Assembly (NCBI GenBank): GCA_963701015.1
Contig: OY969556.1
Span: forward strand, 3,038,001-3,102,000
DNA: 64,000 nucleotides
Source: MFD09286-c1 sp963701015
Lineage (GTDB): Bacteria; Bacteroidota; Bacteroidia; Bacteroidales; DTGW01
Reading direction: 5' to 3'
Of this stretch, positions 17,345 to 25,819 are shown piece by piece; position 1 is the first letter of the stretch, and every line of letters starts with the position of its first letter. The position numbers were made by a program, and so were the translations under genes. The notes under the pieces are model-generated. The model saw nothing but the letters and a program-made list of their open reading frames with translations. It did no database searches and was not told the DNA's origin.

Positions 17345-18445
17345 ATGGATATTTCTTCGAATCAGGTTACAGAATTATTGCGAAATGTTAATCACCCTTC
17401 ATCTGGAAATGATATAGTTTCTACCGGGATAATGAAAGGGGTAAATATTGAAAACGATAATATAAATATTACACTTTCGTTTCCAAAAGCAAACGATCCG
17501 TTTGCAAATTCAATTAAAAAAGCAATACTTAAAACAATTGAATTAAAGTTAGGCAATACTTTTAAAGTAAATATTTCAGAACAATTTGCCGCGCGTAAAT
17601 TGTCCGCGGAATTCAGTTCGCTCGAAAATGTAAAAAATATAATTGCAATTGCATCGGGTAAAGGCGGCGTAGGAAAATCAACAATTGCTGTAAACTTAGC
17701 TGTAGCAATTGCGCATACCGGGGCCAAAGTGGCACTATTAGATGCCGATGTTTATGGACCATCTGTTCCAAAAATGTTTGGCGCTGAAGGGTTTAAACCA
17801 CAAATGGTTGAAATTGACAAACGTGAACAAATTATGCCTTTGGAAAAATATGGAATTAAAACTCAATCCATTGGTTTCTTTTTCGACCCTAATGATGCAT
17901 TAATCTGGCGTGGCCCAATGGCTACAAATGCACTGAAACAAATAATTACCCAAACCTGTTGGGGTGAATTAGATTATTTACTTATCGATTTGCCTCCTGG
18001 AACGGGCGATATTCACTTAACTATGGTACAAGAACTACCAATTACGGGTGCTGTAATTGTAAGTACACCTCAAAATGTTGCTCTTGCTGACGTTGTAAAA
18101 GGTATTTCAATGTTTAAAAGTGATAAAATTAATGTTCCGGTTTTAGGATTGGTTGAAAATATGGCATGGTTTACACCAAAGGAATTGCCTGATAATAAGT
18201 ATTTTATTTTCGGGAAAGAAGGGTGTAAAAGATTGGCGCATGAATTAAATATCCCATTATTAGGACAAATACCTATAGTTGAAGGAATATGTGAAGATGG
18301 CGACAAAGGAAATCCTACTGCAATAAACCCATTTACTGTGGAAGGAAAAGCTTTTGCAAATCTGGCCGAGAAAGTGTTAATTGAAGTTGAAAAAAGAAAT
18401 GCAAGCCTGCCTCCCACTCAAAAGGTTGAGATAACTCAAAAATAA
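17345..18445 (+). CDS. Mrp/ApbC-type P-loop ATPase, Fe-S cluster carrier
   Basis: The 366-residue protein has a short N-terminal MIP18/DUF59-like domain (1 to about 75) and a deviant Walker [10 protein letters not shown] near 103-111, followed by [14 protein letters not shown] and [11 protein letters not shown]. Mrp proteins hold and transfer [4Fe-4S] clusters. The CxxC found near the C-terminus of enterobacterial ApbC is replaced here by [15 protein letters not shown], a form I recall as common in Bacteroidota. A NifU-domain gene follows 43 nt downstream and is a likely partner in cluster assembly. Confidence 0.9.
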   Translation: MDISSNQVTELLRNVNHPSSGNDIVSTGIMKGVNIENDNINITLSFPKANDPFANSIKKAILKTIELKLGNTFKVNISEQFAARKLSAEFSSLENVKNIIAIASGKGGVGKSTIAVNLAVAIAHTGAKVALLDADVYGPSVPKMFGAEGFKPQMVEIDKREQIMPLEKYGIKTQSIGFFFDPNDALIWRGPMATNALKQIITQTCWGELDYLLIDLPPGTGDIHLTMVQELPITGAVIVSTPQNVALADVVKGISMFKSDKINVPVLGLVENMAWFTPKELPDNKYFIFGKEGCKRLAHELNIPLLGQIPIVEGICEDGDKGNPTAINPFTVEGKAFANLAEKVLIEVEKRNASLPPTQKVEITQK

Positions 18446-18488
18446 AAATAAGGAATACTGTTCCACGTTATTATTAAATATTGGCAAA

Positions 18489-18728
18489 ATGGAAGAAAAA
18501 GAATCGATAATTAAAAAAATAAACGAAACCCTAGATAAAATCAGACCCTATTTAATTGCCGATGGAGGAGATGTTTCATTTATTGAGCTAACTGATGATT
18601 TGCAAGTAAAAGTGCATTTGTCCGGAACTTGTGAAAATTGCCAGTTCAGCATTTATACTTTAAAAGCCGGAGTGGAACAATCTATCCTTCAGGAAATCCC
18701 CGAAATCAAATCAGTTTTGTCAATCTAA
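18489..18728 (+). CDS. NifU C-terminal-domain Fe-S scaffold protein
   Basis: A 79-residue protein consisting only of the Nfu/NifU C-terminal domain (DKIRPYLIADGGDVSFIEL) with its CxxC cluster site CENC. Nfu proteins assemble or carry [4Fe-4S] clusters. It is probably co-transcribed with mrp upstream. Confidence 0.88.
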   Translation: MEEKESIIKKINETLDKIRPYLIADGGDVSFIELTDDLQVKVHLSGTCENCQFSIYTLKAGVEQSILQEIPEIKSVLSI

Positions 18729-18886
18729 AGTTTCCTTTTAATTCGTAATGGCCTGAACTGGTTAATATAGAATAGTTTTAATTTTATGTATTACATTTTA
18801 TCAAGGTATATCTCCATTTTCATATATTCCATTTTCCTTTATTCCTTGAGCAAATTTTCCAAAAAAGTTTAGTATAATTGCGACAC

Positions 18887-18913
18887 TTTGTAAAAACATG
18901 ATTTTTTTACAAA
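18887..18913 (+). promoter_or_regulatory. AT-rich inverted repeat upstream of porW/sprE
   Basis: A perfect 10-bp inverted repeat, TTTGTAAAAA / TTTTTACAAA with a 7-nt spacer, ends 62 nt before the TTG start of porW/sprE. It could be an operator or the end of the mrp-nfu transcript. The sequence alone does not decide. Confidence 0.35.
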
Positions 18914-18975
18914 AAATAAACAATAAAAAATAAACAACTCGGTTAATATTAAAGATTTTCTATAACCTTTTAAGT

Positions 18976-21624
18976 TTGAAATATAAATTTCGATATATCC
19001 CGATTTTACTGCTAATCATTTATGCCTGTTCAACCAAAAAGAACACAGTAGCTTCGCGTGCCTACCATAATGTTACTGCTTACTTTAATGTTTATTTTAA
19101 CGGTAATCAAAGTTACATTAAAGGAATGAAGCGGATGAATGCCAACCTTAAAGACGATTATACCCAAACGTTGCCGATTTTCCCTTTTCCCAACCTGCAC
19201 AATGGAGTTACATCAGCGGCAGATATGGACAAAGCGATTAAAAAAGGTACGAAAACAATTGCTTACCATTCCATAACAGCAAAGCCTGATTATAAAAAAG
19301 GCTCAATGACAAAAAGCGAAAAAGAATTTTATAATAAACGGGAATATAATAATTGGGTTGATGATGCCTATTTGCTTATTGGTAAAGCTAGTTTAATGAA
19401 AGGCGATTTAGTAGCTGCTACTGGAGCTTTTAGAAAAATAATAAAAGACTACACTGAAGAAAAAACTTTCCCTGAAGCTGAAATTTACCTTGCCAGAACA
19501 TTAATTCTTAAAGAAGAATATATTGAAGCCCAGGATATTCTTACTCAGCTTGAAGCTGATCAAAAACTTCCGGAAAAATTTAAATCCTTTCTTAATGCAA
19601 CTTTTGCCGATTTTTATATTCACAAAAAGCTCCTGAACGAGGCTATTCCTTATTTAGAAGAGGCGTCCAAGAAAGCACACGATAAACAATCGAGATTGCG
19701 CTATACTTTTATTTTAGGACAACTCTACCAGGCAACAGGTCAATTGTCAAAGGCAACAGAAAAATATTTAAAAGTTATAAGTATGTCGCCACCTTACGAA
19801 ATGACTTTTAATGCAAGGATAAACCTTGCAGGTTCATTTGAATTGGGAAACCAAAATGCTGATGAAATACGAAAGAATTTATACAAACTTTTACACGATT
19901 CTAAAAATAAGGAATACCAGGATCAGATTTATTATGCGCTAGCCAATATTGATTTTAAGGAAGGTAATATTGATAAAGCAATTGAAAATTATAAGCTTTC
20001 AGCTACAAAAAGCGTTTCAAACCCAAAACAAAAAGGTAAAAGCTTTTTAGCCATTGCCGATATTAAATATGATGCGAAAGATTATTTAACCGCCCAATCG
20101 TATTATGATAGTGCTGTTATAAACTTGGATGAAAGCTTTCCCGATTTCGCAAGAATCGATTCCCGATCGAAATGCCTGACACGGTTGGCAAAAAATTTAA
20201 ATACAGTTACTTTTCAGGACAGTGTACAATTTGTTGCTAAAATGTCAGAAAGTGAACGAAATATGTTCATTGATAATATTATAGCAAAACTTAAGGAGAA
20301 GGAAGCAGAAGAACAAAGACAAAAGCAGGAAGAACTTCTGGCATTGCAAAACTCGGGCAATTATGATAACAATATGAACCAAAATGGAATTCAGGGAGAA
20401 GAAGGAGCAAAATGGTATTTCTACAATCCTTCATCTAAAAGTTTTGGCGAATCGGACTTTAAATTGAAATGGGGAAATAGAAAACTTGAAGATAATTGGA
20501 GAAGAAGTAATAAAAAATCTGTTTCAGCTGAAGGCAACTCTGATGAAACAGCAGAAACTGAAGACGACAAAACCAAGAAAAAAACTTTAAGTAACAAAAC
20601 ACGTGAATTTTATATGCAGAACCTCCCATTAACTGATTCTGCCATGGATGCTTCACATGCTAAAATTAAAAAAGCATTATTTGATGCGGCAACAATATTT
20701 AAAGATGAGTTAAATGAACTACAGCTTTCGGCTGATGAATTTAACCAAATAATTAAAAGATATCCTGATGATCCTTTAGTAGCAAGTGCTGAATATGAAC
20801 AATATATTTTGTACCGCCAGTTAAATAATACATCAAAAGCTGAAGAATTTAAAAGCCTTTTATTGAATAAATTTCCAGAAAGTGTTTATGCAAAATTGCT
20901 TCGAAATCCAAATTTCCTAAAGGAATTGACCGAGCAGGAAAATGCAGTTGGAAAGTTATACGAATCTGCTTATGATGATTTTAATAATGGAAATGAAACA
21001 TCAGCATTGAACAAAGTAACCAAAGGCTTAAGTGAATACCCAAATCATAAACTAACACCGAAATTTCTTTTTCTTAAGGCCTTAATTTCGGGTAAACAAA
21101 TGGGAATTGATAGTTTGCATTCTGAATTAAATAATTTAGTAAAAATTTATCCAAAAACTGAAGAAGCTGGTGCTGCCAAGGATATTATTGCTTTGATGGA
21201 TGTAAAACATCCGGAAGTAAAAGAAGCCGAAGAAAAAGTAATTGCAAAAGAAATTTATAAGCCTGTTGATGAAAATGAAACGCACTATTATGTAATTGTA
21301 GTGAATCCCAAAAAAGGGAATTATAACCAGCTTGTTTTCAACTTAATTAATTATAACCTCGACAATTATTCAAATATAACACTTTCAACAAAAGCGGAAA
21401 TTATTGGAGGCACAAATCAAATGGTAGTTGTGCGTGATTTTAAAAGCAAAAATGAAGCGCTTAATTATTTTGATGCAGCCCAAAAAGATGAGTCCATTCT
21501 GAAAGATGTTGGTTCTGGTGTTTTGGCTACCTTCATTATTTCAAAAACAAATTTTGATGTTTTTAAACAAGATGGCATTGAAAGTCGTTACATGAAATTC
21601 TTTAAAGATAATTATAACAGATAA
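18976..21624 (+). CDS. porW: PorW/SprE, T9SS TPR lipoprotein
   Basis: The 882-residue protein has a lipoprotein signal with Cys18 (LLLIIYACSTKK). The family-specific N-terminus follows (YHNVTAYFNVYFNGNQSYI), then many TPR-like helices, a charged low-complexity region near 455-550 and a C-terminal TPR and ferredoxin-like part. PorW (SprE in gliding Flavobacterium) is needed for T9SS function and is reported to link the trans-envelope core to other components. The start is TTG, the only one that gives an intact signal peptide. porX follows 8 nt after the stop. Confidence 0.9.
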   Translation: MKYKFRYIPILLLIIYACSTKKNTVASRAYHNVTAYFNVYFNGNQSYIKGMKRMNANLKDDYTQTLPIFPFPNLHNGVTSAADMDKAIKKGTKTIAYHSITAKPDYKKGSMTKSEKEFYNKREYNNWVDDAYLLIGKASLMKGDLVAATGAFRKIIKDYTEEKTFPEAEIYLARTLILKEEYIEAQDILTQLEADQKLPEKFKSFLNATFADFYIHKKLLNEAIPYLEEASKKAHDKQSRLRYTFILGQLYQATGQLSKATEKYLKVISMSPPYEMTFNARINLAGSFELGNQNADEIRKNLYKLLHDSKNKEYQDQIYYALANIDFKEGNIDKAIENYKLSATKSVSNPKQKGKSFLAIADIKYDAKDYLTAQSYYDSAVINLDESFPDFARIDSRSKCLTRLAKNLNTVTFQDSVQFVAKMSESERNMFIDNIIAKLKEKEAEEQRQKQEELLALQNSGNYDNNMNQNGIQGEEGAKWYFYNPSSKSFGESDFKLKWGNRKLEDNWRRSNKKSVSAEGNSDETAETEDDKTKKKTLSNKTREFYMQNLPLTDSAMDASHAKIKKALFDAATIFKDELNELQLSADEFNQIIKRYPDDPLVASAEYEQYILYRQLNNTSKAEEFKSLLLNKFPESVYAKLLRNPNFLKELTEQENAVGKLYESAYDDFNNGNETSALNKVTKGLSEYPNHKLTPKFLFLKALISGKQMGIDSLHSELNNLVKIYPKTEEAGAAKDIIALMDVKHPEVKEAEEKVIAKEIYKPVDENETHYYVIVVNPKKGNYNQLVFNLINYNLDNYSNITLSTKAEIIGGTNQMVVVRDFKSKNEALNYFDAAQKDESILKDVGSGVLATFIISKTNFDVFKQDGIESRYMKFFKDNYNR

Positions 21625-21632
21625 ATTTAAAA

Positions 21633-23186
21633 ATGGCTAAAGAAGTAACCATAATGTGGGTTGATGATGAAATGGACTTACTAAAGCCGCATGTTCTATT
21701 CCTCCAATCAAAAGGATACAAGGTAATTACTGCAACTAACGGCGATGATGCATTAAAACTTGCCACGAAAAGTGACATCGACCTGGTTTTTTTGGATGAA
21801 AATATGCCCGGACGAAGTGGTTTGGAAATTCTATTGCCAATAAAACAAGCATTGCCGGGAGTTCCTGTAATTATGATCACCAAAAGTGAGGAAGAAAATA
21901 TAATGGATGAAGCTATTGGCTCCAAAATTGACGATTACCTTATAAAACCTGTCAATCCAAATCAAGTTCTTCTCACCATAAAAAAACATATTGATACACG
22001 AAGACTGGTAAACCAAAAGACCACTTCAACTTATCAATCCGAATTTTCATCTATTGGTGTACAAATAAACAATGCCCGTTATTTTGATGACTGGATTGAT
22101 ATTTATAAAAAACTTGTTTATTGGGAACTTGAACTGGAACGTTCGGGACAGGAAATGGAAGAAGTTTTGAAGATTCAGAAAAATGAAGCCAATAAAGAAT
22201 TTTCAAAATTTATCAAAAATTATTATGCTTCATGGCTCAAATCCGATGCGGTAAATAAACCGCTAATGTCTCCGGCAGTTATTGGGCAGAGGGTTATTCC
22301 TTTGCTTCAACAGCATGAAAAAGTAATGCTCATAATAATTGATAATTTAAGATTCGATCAATGGCAAACAATAATGCCGTCAATAAGTGAATATTGTAAA
22401 ATAGATAGAGAAGAATTGTACTGTAGTATTTTGCCAACTGCCACACAATATGCCAGAAATTCGCTTTTTGCAGGTTTAATGCCTTTGGAAATTCAACAAC
22501 TTTTCCCTGATCTTTGGGTAAGTGACGAAGATGAAGAAGGAAAAAACATGAATGAAGAAGAACTTTTAAAATCGCAAATGAGCAGGATTGGTAAAGGTTT
22601 TAAGTATAGTTACGCAAAAATTAGCAACCAAAAAGCATCGAAACGATTTGCAGAAAACTTTTCAAATATAAAATTGAACGATTTAAATGTTGTGGTTTTC
22701 AATTTTGTCGATATGCTTTCACATGCCCGAACTGAAACAGAAGTTGTTAAAGAATTGGTATCGGATGAAAGTTCATATCGTTCTGTGACTTTATCATGGT
22801 TTCAACATTCATCACTTCCCGATATTTTAAAAGATTGCGCAATAAATAATATTAAAGTTGTTATAACTACCGATCATGGCACAATTAAAGTTACCAATCC
22901 TATAAAAGTAATTGGCGACAAAAAAACATCGCCCAACTTGCGATATAAACTGGGACGCAATCTCAATTATAATCCAAAGGAAGTATTTGAAGTACGTAAA
23001 CCATCTGATTTACATCTTCCGGGAATAAATTTAACTTCCTCCTATATTTTTGCCTATAACACTGATTATTTGGTTTATCAAAATAATTACAACCAATTCG
23101 TAAATTATTATCGTAACACATATCAGCATGGCGGAATATCAATGGAGGAAATGCTAATTCCATTAATCACATTATCGTCAAAATAA
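21633..23186 (+). CDS. porX: PorX, T9SS response regulator with PglZ domain
   Basis: The 517-residue protein has an N-terminal receiver with the acidic pair D11/D12, phospho-acceptor D55 (FLDENMPG) and Lys in YLIKP. The C-terminal PglZ alkaline-phosphatase-like domain has metal-site motifs LIIIDNLRFDQW and TTDHGT. PorX with the kinase PorY regulates T9SS genes, and its PglZ domain is a phosphodiesterase acting on nucleotide oligomers. No porY lies in the window. The porW-porX pairing is a strong marker for T9SS. Confidence 0.95.
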   Translation: MAKEVTIMWVDDEMDLLKPHVLFLQSKGYKVITATNGDDALKLATKSDIDLVFLDENMPGRSGLEILLPIKQALPGVPVIMITKSEEENIMDEAIGSKIDDYLIKPVNPNQVLLTIKKHIDTRRLVNQKTTSTYQSEFSSIGVQINNARYFDDWIDIYKKLVYWELELERSGQEMEEVLKIQKNEANKEFSKFIKNYYASWLKSDAVNKPLMSPAVIGQRVIPLLQQHEKVMLIIIDNLRFDQWQTIMPSISEYCKIDREELYCSILPTATQYARNSLFAGLMPLEIQQLFPDLWVSDEDEEGKNMNEEELLKSQMSRIGKGFKYSYAKISNQKASKRFAENFSNIKLNDLNVVVFNFVDMLSHARTETEVVKELVSDESSYRSVTLSWFQHSSLPDILKDCAINNIKVVITTDHGTIKVTNPIKVIGDKKTSPNLRYKLGRNLNYNPKEVFEVRKPSDLHLPGINLTSSYIFAYNTDYLVYQNNYNQFVNYYRNTYQHGGISMEEMLIPLITLSSK

Positions 23187-23193
23187 TTAAGCA

Positions 23194-23574
23194 TTGGAGC
23201 TAAAAATTAATAATATAACAGAACTTGATAAAGTTATAAAAGAAATTATCCCTTTTATTATTAAACAGCCTGTTGTTGGTTTTTATGGCAAAATGGGTGC
23301 AGGAAAAACCACCATAATAAAAGAAATTTGTAAAGCTTTAAATGTTAAACAAACTGTTACCAGTCCAACGTTTTCTCTGGTAAACGAATACAAAACCACG
23401 TCCAATCAAACTATTTATCATTTTGATTTTTATCGTATTAATAAAATTGAAGAATTATTCGATTTAGGATATGAAGAATATTTTTACAGTGGTAACTTTT
23501 GTTTTATTGAATGGCCTGAATTAGCTGAAGATTTGCTTCCAACAGATATTCTGAAAATAAATATCGAAGTATGA
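23194..23574 (+). CDS. tsaE: TsaE, tRNA t6A biosynthesis ATPase
   Basis: The 126-residue protein has a P-loop GKMGAGKTT (32-40), then the family motifs SPTFSLVNEY and HFDFYRI and a C-terminal FIEWPE. TsaE is the ATPase that drives the TsaB-TsaD complex to make threonylcarbamoyladenosine at tRNA A37. It is short for the family but complete. The TTG start lies 8 nt after porX. The porX-tsaE-ald order is, as I recall, common in Bacteroidota. Confidence 0.92.
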   Translation: MELKINNITELDKVIKEIIPFIIKQPVVGFYGKMGAGKTTIIKEICKALNVKQTVTSPTFSLVNEYKTTSNQTIYHFDFYRINKIEELFDLGYEEYFYSGNFCFIEWPELAEDLLPTDILKINIEV

Positions 23575-23620
23575 CCAAAAAATAGCAGAACATTTTTAAT
23601 TTCAGAATAGTAAATTCCTC

Positions 23621-23651
23621 TTGCTTTAGTTTTGATATTGATATAAATTTG
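23621..23651 (+). promoter_or_regulatory. Candidate promoter of alanine dehydrogenase gene
   Basis: TTG at 23621-23623 and TAAATTTG at 23644-23651 match the -33 and -7 elements with a 20-nt spacer. Transcription would start about 40 nt before the ATG at 23699. This suggests ald can be expressed independently of the porW-tsaE transcript. Confidence 0.5.
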
Positions 23652-23698
23652 AATTTCAACATAAATTCGATATATTCGTATATTTTTCAATATAAAGT

Positions 23699-24919
23699 AT
23701 GGCTGCTCAACATGCATCACTTCGGTTTGCTTTTGGAAAATCAGGACTCTTGCCTCAGGAAGAAATGCTTGAAGTAGGCAAAAAGCAAAAACAGTTAATT
23801 ATAGGCGTACCATGCGAAGACGAAAGTCTGGAAGGCCGTGTATCGCTTACTCCTGAAGCAGTTGAATTATTGGTATCGAATGGGCACGAAGTAATTATTG
23901 GCACCAATGCCGGTAAATGTGCCAATTATTCTGATACTGACTATAGTGAACGTGGTGGATTTATTGTAAATGATAAAAAGACCGTTTTTCAGTCTGATGT
24001 AATCCTAAAAGTTGCCCCATTGACTTCCGAAGAAATTGATATGCTCAAGGGTCAGCAAACTGTTATTTCATCATTGCTTTTAATCAACCAGACCGAAGAA
24101 TACATAAAAAGTTTAATGGCAAAAAAAATAACAGCCATTGCTTTCGAAAATATTAAAGATGATAGCGGGAATTATCCGGTTGTACGATCAATGAACGCTA
24201 TTTCAGGCACAACCAGTATATTAATTGCTGCTGAATATTTAAGTAATGCTCGAGGAGGGAAAGGTGTATTGCTTGGAGGTGTCACTGGTATAACCCCGAC
24301 CGAGGTAGTAATTATTGGAGCCGGTACGGCTGCTGAATTTGCAGCAAAAGCTGCTTATGGATTAGGTGCATTTATTAAGGTTTTTGACAATTCGGTCAAC
24401 AGTTTAATAAGGATGCAGAATAACCTGGGAATTAATTTACATACTTCGGTGTTTCACCCACAAGTACTTGAAAAGGCTTTAAAATCTGCCGATGTGTTAA
24501 TTGGTGCAAAGCAATCATTTGATAAAGGACCGCGATTTTTTGTTACTGAAGAAATGGTAAAAGAGATGAAAAACGGATCGGTTATTGTTGATATAAGCAT
24601 TGCGCATGGAGGCTGTATTGAAACTTCCGAGTGCCGCACACAAAAAGACCCGGCTTATGTAAAACATGGTGTTATACATTATAGTATCCATAATTTACCA
24701 TCACGAGTTGCCCGCACCTCATCAATCGCGTTAAGCAATGTTTTCTTACCTATTTTGCTAAAATGTGCCGAATCGGGTGGTTTTATGCAACAACTTAAAG
24801 AAGATATAGGATTAAGAAATGGTGTATATATTTTTAATGGTATATTAACGAATCAAATCATTGGCAAATATTTCGGAATACAATCCAATGATATTGATTT
24901 ATTAATGGCTGCTTTTTAA
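23699..24919 (+). CDS. ald: Alanine dehydrogenase
   Basis: The 406-residue protein belongs to the alanine dehydrogenase/PNT family. It has an N-terminal PEVTL-like catalytic part (GRVSLTPEAVELLVSNGHEV), a Rossmann motif VVIIGAGTAAEFAAKAA and the later DISIAHGGCIETS segment. It has a 30-residue N-terminal extension before the usual start of the fold. It interconverts alanine and pyruvate with NAD. It is separated from tsaE by 124 nt that contain a good promoter candidate. Confidence 0.9.
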   Translation: MAAQHASLRFAFGKSGLLPQEEMLEVGKKQKQLIIGVPCEDESLEGRVSLTPEAVELLVSNGHEVIIGTNAGKCANYSDTDYSERGGFIVNDKKTVFQSDVILKVAPLTSEEIDMLKGQQTVISSLLLINQTEEYIKSLMAKKITAIAFENIKDDSGNYPVVRSMNAISGTTSILIAAEYLSNARGGKGVLLGGVTGITPTEVVIIGAGTAAEFAAKAAYGLGAFIKVFDNSVNSLIRMQNNLGINLHTSVFHPQVLEKALKSADVLIGAKQSFDKGPRFFVTEEMVKEMKNGSVIVDISIAHGGCIETSECRTQKDPAYVKHGVIHYSIHNLPSRVARTSSIALSNVFLPILLKCAESGGFMQQLKEDIGLRNGVYIFNGILTNQIIGKYFGIQSNDIDLLMAAF

Positions 24920-25030
24920 ATGTTATCCGATTGAAACCATTGATGTTATTACAGAAAACAATCTTAAATATATAATTATAAAATATATTTCTTTTATCTT
25001 TACCGTTTAAACTAAAATTAATAACCCGAA

Positions 25031-25819
25031 ATGATAAGAACCATAAGTTTATATCTCATTCTTATTTCTATGTTTTCTGTTTCATGTACACGTTACCGCG
25101 ACATTACCTATATGCGGGATGTTGCGCGAACACCAAGTGATACAATATTTAAAAACTCATATAAGCAATATAAAGTTCAGGTTTCTGATTTATTATATGT
25201 TAAAGTTACTACATTGGATGAAACTATAAATGCAATTTTCAATACTACTAGTTCTACCCAAGGTTCTAGTTCAGCTTCAGCAAATAACAGTAATTATTAT
25301 TTAATTGGCTACCCTGTTGATATAGATGGAAATATAACACTCCCCATAATGGGCAAAATTAAAGTTGAAGGGCTTACTTTAAAAGAAATTCAATCTGCTA
25401 TTGAAGAACTATCTACAAAATATTTGACAAATGCCAAGATTGATATTCGTTTATTAAGCTTTAAAGTTACATTATTAGGTCAGGTTAATCGTCCAGGCCA
25501 AATAACTATTATGGCTGATAAAGCAAATATATTTGAAGGACTTGCGATGGGTGGAGACATTTCTATATATGGAAACAGACATGATGTTTTAATTATGAGA
25601 CCTGACAAAACAGGAGGGAATACTGTTCATAGAATCGATTTAACTGACAAAACTATTTTAACATCGGAATATTTTTATTTACTACCCAATGATATGATTT
25701 ATGTTGAACCTACAAAAATTGCAGGGTTCAGATATTCAGTAAACGATTATTCATTACTTATTTCTACTGTTTCAACAACTGTTTCAATAATTCTTTTATT
25801 TAAGCTTATAAAACTCTAA
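25031..25819 (+). CDS. Wza-like polysaccharide export lipoprotein
   Basis: The 262-residue protein has a lipoprotein-type signal (Cys near residue 20, FSVSCTRY) and a Poly_export domain (YKVQVSDLLYVKV, PVDIDGNITLPIMGKIKVEGLTL, split by a Ser-rich loop). An SLBB-like segment follows (VTLLGQVNRPGQI) and a C-terminal hydrophobic anchor. Such proteins form the outer-membrane exit channel for capsule or exopolysaccharide. The stop overlaps the next start by one base (TAATG), so it is coupled to the co-polymerase/kinase gene. Confidence 0.88.
   Translation: MIRTISLYLILISMFSVSCTRYRDITYMRDVARTPSDTIFKNSYKQYKVQVSDLLYVKVTTLDETINAIFNTTSSTQGSSSASANNSNYYLIGYPVDIDGNITLPIMGKIKVEGLTLKEIQSAIEELSTKYLTNAKIDIRLLSFKVTLLGQVNRPGQITIMADKANIFEGLAMGGDISIYGNRHDVLIMRPDKTGGNTVHRIDLTDKTILTSEYFYLLPNDMIYVEPTKIAGFRYSVNDYSLLISTVSTTVSIILLFKLIKL

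Noticed and set aside
17392..17727. 111-codon minus-strand ORF over mrp
   Set aside because: Shadow of the mrp coding frame, which carries the P-loop and DUF59-like domain.
23194..23574. TsaE as a truncated pseudogene
   Set aside because: At 126 residues it is short, but the P-loop, SPTFSLV, DFYRI and EWPE motifs are all in place and in order.
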